NCBI GenBank assembly: GCA_037178855.1
Contig: JASJZC010000002.1
Coordinates: 6,274,501 to 6,338,500 of the forward strand
DNA length: 64,000 bases
From: Oscheius sp. JU75
Taxonomy: Eukaryota > Nematoda > Chromadorea > Rhabditida > Rhabditidae
Direction of reading: 5' to 3'
Position numbers and translations under genes: made by a program. Numbering within the stretch: position 1 is the first letter of the stretch; every line of letters starts with the position of its first letter. The notes beneath the pieces were generated by a model. That model was not told the DNA's origin, did no database searches, and saw only the letters and a program-made list of their open reading frames with translations. This document shows, piece after piece, positions 60,801 through 64,000 of this stretch.

Positions 60801-63800
60801 CTCGAGACCTCCGACTCGGTCGAGGAGGAAGCCGTTGCCAGGAAACAGCAGAAACTCGAGGTCCAGCATGCTGTCGAGACTGTGATGGAGCAAACGGTTA
60901 TCGATCTCCGTGCCCGGGAAGAAGTCCAAGTTCAGACGAAGGAACTGAGGGAGCTGGAGGCTGAAGGTGGCAATTACGAGATGGAACGGGACGGACAACG
61001 ATTCCTTGGAGAGATGGCTATTCGACGCAAGGAACGAGAGCTGTCTTCGGCCTCGGAGGAAGAAGAACGACTCCGGGAGGCTGAGGGAGGCCAATACGGT
61101 TTCGAAAAAGAGGGAATGAGTCTGCGCGGAGAGGTCAAAGTTCGTCGACAGGGCCGACTCTATGAATCCGAATCGGAAGACTCATGGGCCGGCGGCGGAC
61201 CGACTATCGTCGATCTGGTACAGAAGGAGAGCAACTCTCATTTCGACGTCGTCTTCGAGACCTCGAACACAGCTACCCCGCTCCAGGTGACAATCAAGCC
61301 GCCGGTCAAGAAACGAGAGACTACCGATCTGCATTGCAGTTTATCCAAGGCCGAGAGCAGTCGGGCCGAGGCAGCTGCCGTGCGAGCCGACAAAACGACC
61401 TGGACCGAGACTTTCAATGGTCGCGAACTGGCCGAAGAGTATGCCAGTGTCGTGATCGGTCTCCAGAACACAACTGATGGCGTCAAGTTCAAGCAGGATG
61501 CCGAGAAGAATGTTTCCGGGAAGGCCATAGAAAAGACCACTAGACGAATCAAAGAGGCCTCCGAGGAACAAGCTGTCATGATGTACGGCTTCGAGAATAC
61601 CAGACCCTCAAAGGCTGAGACCGAGACAAAACGTCGTGAACGCCAAATCCAGAAGTTGGCCTTCTTCGGAGCAGCCGCCGAGGATAATCAGGTCCAGTTG
61701 ACGAATCAGCTAAGCCGATGCGGAGAGGCCCAGAGGAGTCAAGGTACGTGCAAGATGCCCCGTCTGACCCAGGCTGCGGCGCGGTTCTTGGAGTCCTCGG
61801 ATGAGAGTGTGACGAGTGTTTTGTACTTGCAAAAGGAGACCCGGGTCGGGCGAGAGTTGCAAGCCGAGAGAGTTGCCCCCGCCGTTGACCGTCGTGCCGC
61901 CGCCCTCAGTGCCCGAGCCAGTCACGAAACCACGACTACTTCCACACATTCCATCAGTCGCAGTGCCAGCTATCCGGACACGATGGCCGTTGGAAAGCTC
62001 CTCTGGACACATAATGTCAACGAGGCTCGGTTTGCCTGTTCCGAGTCCGAACTAGACTCTGCCAGCACATCGATGGCCTTTGATCGTGGCTCAGTAACCG
62101 CTACGGCTGCTGTGACCCGAAAGGATCGACACAGACAGCTCCTGACAGGAAGAGTAGCCGAATTCGGGGATGTCCATGAGAGCTGCGCCGTGCTGCTGAA
62201 GAATGCCGGCGTCGCAAAGGACGGCGTCTACGGAGAGATGGCCGAACACGTGTCGGGTAAGTTGTTCGATACTTGCGAGATTAGCAAGAACTGGCACTTG
62301 CCCTGCTTTCGAACCCTTCTGCCCTCGAGGGCAGCCGCGCGGGTTGATTTCCCTTGCGCAGCGCATGCGGCCGCCTCCTTCCGCCTCTCTGGTCTTTCTG
62401 AGCTAACACAAGATCACAACAACCAGCAAGGACTACAGTGTGTCTCTAGCGTAGGTGAGTAGATATGTGTGTTTGCAATAGCGTGTGACTACTAATCCTG
62501 GCACATTCACAGCAGCTTCTCAAGTAGAGTTAGATCTTTTCCTCTGTTCATCTCTCTCGGTTGCTTTCGGCTTCGCATGGCTTCTTTGCTTTCTCCACCT
62601 ATTTTCTTTTCCAACGGTCATCGGACACTCTTGTTTGTTGCAGAACGAGAAGACGTCCAGATGGCCCGTTGGAGCGAGCTCGTCCAGAAGGAGACGATGG
62701 GCGTGAGTCTACAGGCTATGGGTCATTCCGCCGAGGTCATTGTCTCGGGACCCATTCAGCCGAGGAGCATCGTCCGGACTTCCAGTTCGTCCAGTATCAA
62801 GATAGATAGACGAACTGAAGTCATCTCGGGTTGGGAGGTGGTACACCGGGAAGATGACCGGTCCACCTGGGATTTGGACTCTAGTGTGAGAACTGTCGAG
62901 GTTTTGGCCTATGACAGAGAGGACTTGACGCGGATGAGAGACGAGTTCTATGAGTCTCAGGCCAGTTCAGTGATCATGAGTCGATTCTCTCGTCCTGTCT
63001 CCCAAATGGAAGATGTTGAGACGGTACGGGATGTCTCAAGAGGTCTGGAGACTGGACTCAGGACTATTGCAGCTCGAGAAGAGGGAGCTGAAAGAGACAT
63101 TCGTCTATCTGGAGAGAAGGGGGTCCATAGAACTGAAATGGACGTCTCAGAGACCAGGAGAGTACAGGAACAGGTCTCGATTAAAGCAGCTACTGATACT
63201 TATGCCTCGACGAGTGAAGAAATGAGGAGACAAGAAGTCCGGGAACAGATCGAACAGTCAGTCAGGCCGGCTGAACTGGCTACAGCTCAACAGCGTTTGA
63301 GAGAAGTCCAAGAGATCACGGGAGGACACATTTCTGATCTCTCTGTCGTCGAAAATGAGGCTCTAGCTGCCAAAACCTTGAGCCAGAAGGCCATGGAAAG
63401 TGGCCAACTTTCCACGAAAGCCATTCGTTTCGAATCAGCTGTGATTGGTCAAGATTTGGAGAAGAAAATTGTCTCTCAAGACAGTAACTTTGTTCTAGAA
63501 CAGAAGACATCTGGAACTGGAAGTGCTAGTTTCGGAATTGATCATACCTCTATAACGGAACAGTTCAGAGGAGCTGATAGCTCGATGAGAGCAGAAGCTG
63601 ACAAGACTGGGTCAAGAGTCGAGAGCATAACTCAAAGAGTACACGAGTTCGGTGAAGTGACAGCCGACAGCGTCCTGACCATGTCAAGACTACCTCGGAA
63701 ATCAGCTGTGGAAGAAACTGATCTGGATCACGGTATCGCCAGAAGCCTAGAGACACAACTAACGACCAGGGCTCCTTCAATGGAAGATGCCGCAGTACAG

Positions 63801-64000
63801 AGTGAAATCATGGCTCTGCAACAGTCTCTGGATGCCCACGAAACTGCCAAGATGGTTCAGAGAAGCAGCAGCTCCACCTCTTTTATGGCCTCAACGGAGG
63901 AGATTGTCAGTTTTGGACAAACTCTTTCAAAGGGAGAAGTAGTCTTGACTGCCCAACAGAGACTCCCAGACAAGACGCACGAGATGAAGACCTCGAGAAT
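57830..64000 (+). CDS. Very large acidic, repeat-containing protein (possibly PAT-12-like), 3' end outside window
   Basis: In-phase exons: about 57830-58075, 58098-58148, 58194-58269, 58307-58418, 58468-58557, 58646-58778, 58817-58889, 59269-59361, 59404-59496, 59536-59655, 60012-62256, and 62644 open to 64000. The first part is Ser/Arg-rich (RCRRKKRKPGFRPLSG, SSQRGRRRRMERR), followed by MNRKNSMNDLDQATIDLL, GGGKLRIGEVYTWDTASDRD and TTVEGKLRMEKIVGADL. The long exon holds four diverged units of the E(R/K)(E/D)G(Q/R)RF..E..IR...RLE..SD type. The last exon is Glu/Gln/Ser-rich and helical. It has no membrane span. Composition fits a nematode-specific cytoskeletal or hemidesmosome-type protein such as PAT-12, but that is a guess. 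The N-terminal start is uncertain. Confidence 0.6.
59013..59095 (-). repeat. tRNA-like A-box/B-box segment in an intron
   Basis: On the minus strand TTGCGCAGTCGCTTAGCG is followed about 44 bases later by GGGTTCAATCTACG, the normal A-box to B-box spacing of a tRNA. The outer ends (GTC...GAC) can pair weakly but the T-stem does not. Probably a tRNA pseudogene or tRNA-derived SINE, antisense to the large gene. Confidence 0.5.

Noticed and set aside
61184-61579. Short ORFs in other frames of the large exon
   Set aside because: Overlap the strong 812-codon frame and have no independent support.

Overview
This is eukaryotic genomic DNA, almost certainly from a nematode and plausibly a rhabditid. 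Genes are split by very short introns (about 39-50 bp) ending in TTTCAG. Several start codons sit directly behind a TTTCAG-type site with no coding sequence upstream, as expected for spliced-leader trans-splicing. The family mix also fits: astacin with EGF/CUB/TSP1, secreted C6-domain and ET-module proteins, an OSTA-type transporter and a frataxin close to the nematode form. No prokaryotic, CRISPR or phage signal is present.

Left third (1-32 kb): the 3' part of a MAP-kinase-interacting kinase (MNK) gene; a secreted ET-module protein; a type I membrane protein ending in a dileucine signal; a GPI-anchored GDNF/GAS1-type receptor; the 60S ribosomal protein eL42 (L36a/L44) gene followed closely by a small nuclear-type protein gene (operon-like spacing); an uncharacterised coiled-coil-like protein; an astacin metalloprotease with a full EGF-CUB-Thr-rich-TSP1 tail that carries an in-frame TAG; a small secreted protein with a TATA box; a C6-domain secreted protein; a glycine-rich secreted protein; and an organic-solute-transporter-alpha-like membrane protein.

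Middle (32-54 kb) is housekeeping-dense: frataxin, ceramide glucosyltransferase, retromer VPS35, an uncharacterised conserved-looking protein, SDA1 (ribosome biogenesis) and proteasome subunit RPN12. Between the convergent SDA1 and RPN12 genes sits a complete fold-back DNA transposon: two nearly identical 622/623-bp inverted arms around a 614-bp loop, flanked by TTA duplications. This fits a non-autonomous PIF/Harbinger-type element.

Right end (57.8-64 kb): the 5' and middle part of a very large, acidic, repeat-containing gene that runs off the window. It may be a nematode-specific structural or attachment protein.

Other recurrent structure: paired hairpin repeats at three loci, three tRNA-like (A-box/B-box) segments that all lie in introns, long degenerate GACAGA/CTGTCT tracts that create many spurious ORFs, and a recurrent CAGTGACAG motif near splice sites. 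Exon joins were built by eye from reading frame and GT/AG sites; no alignments were run.
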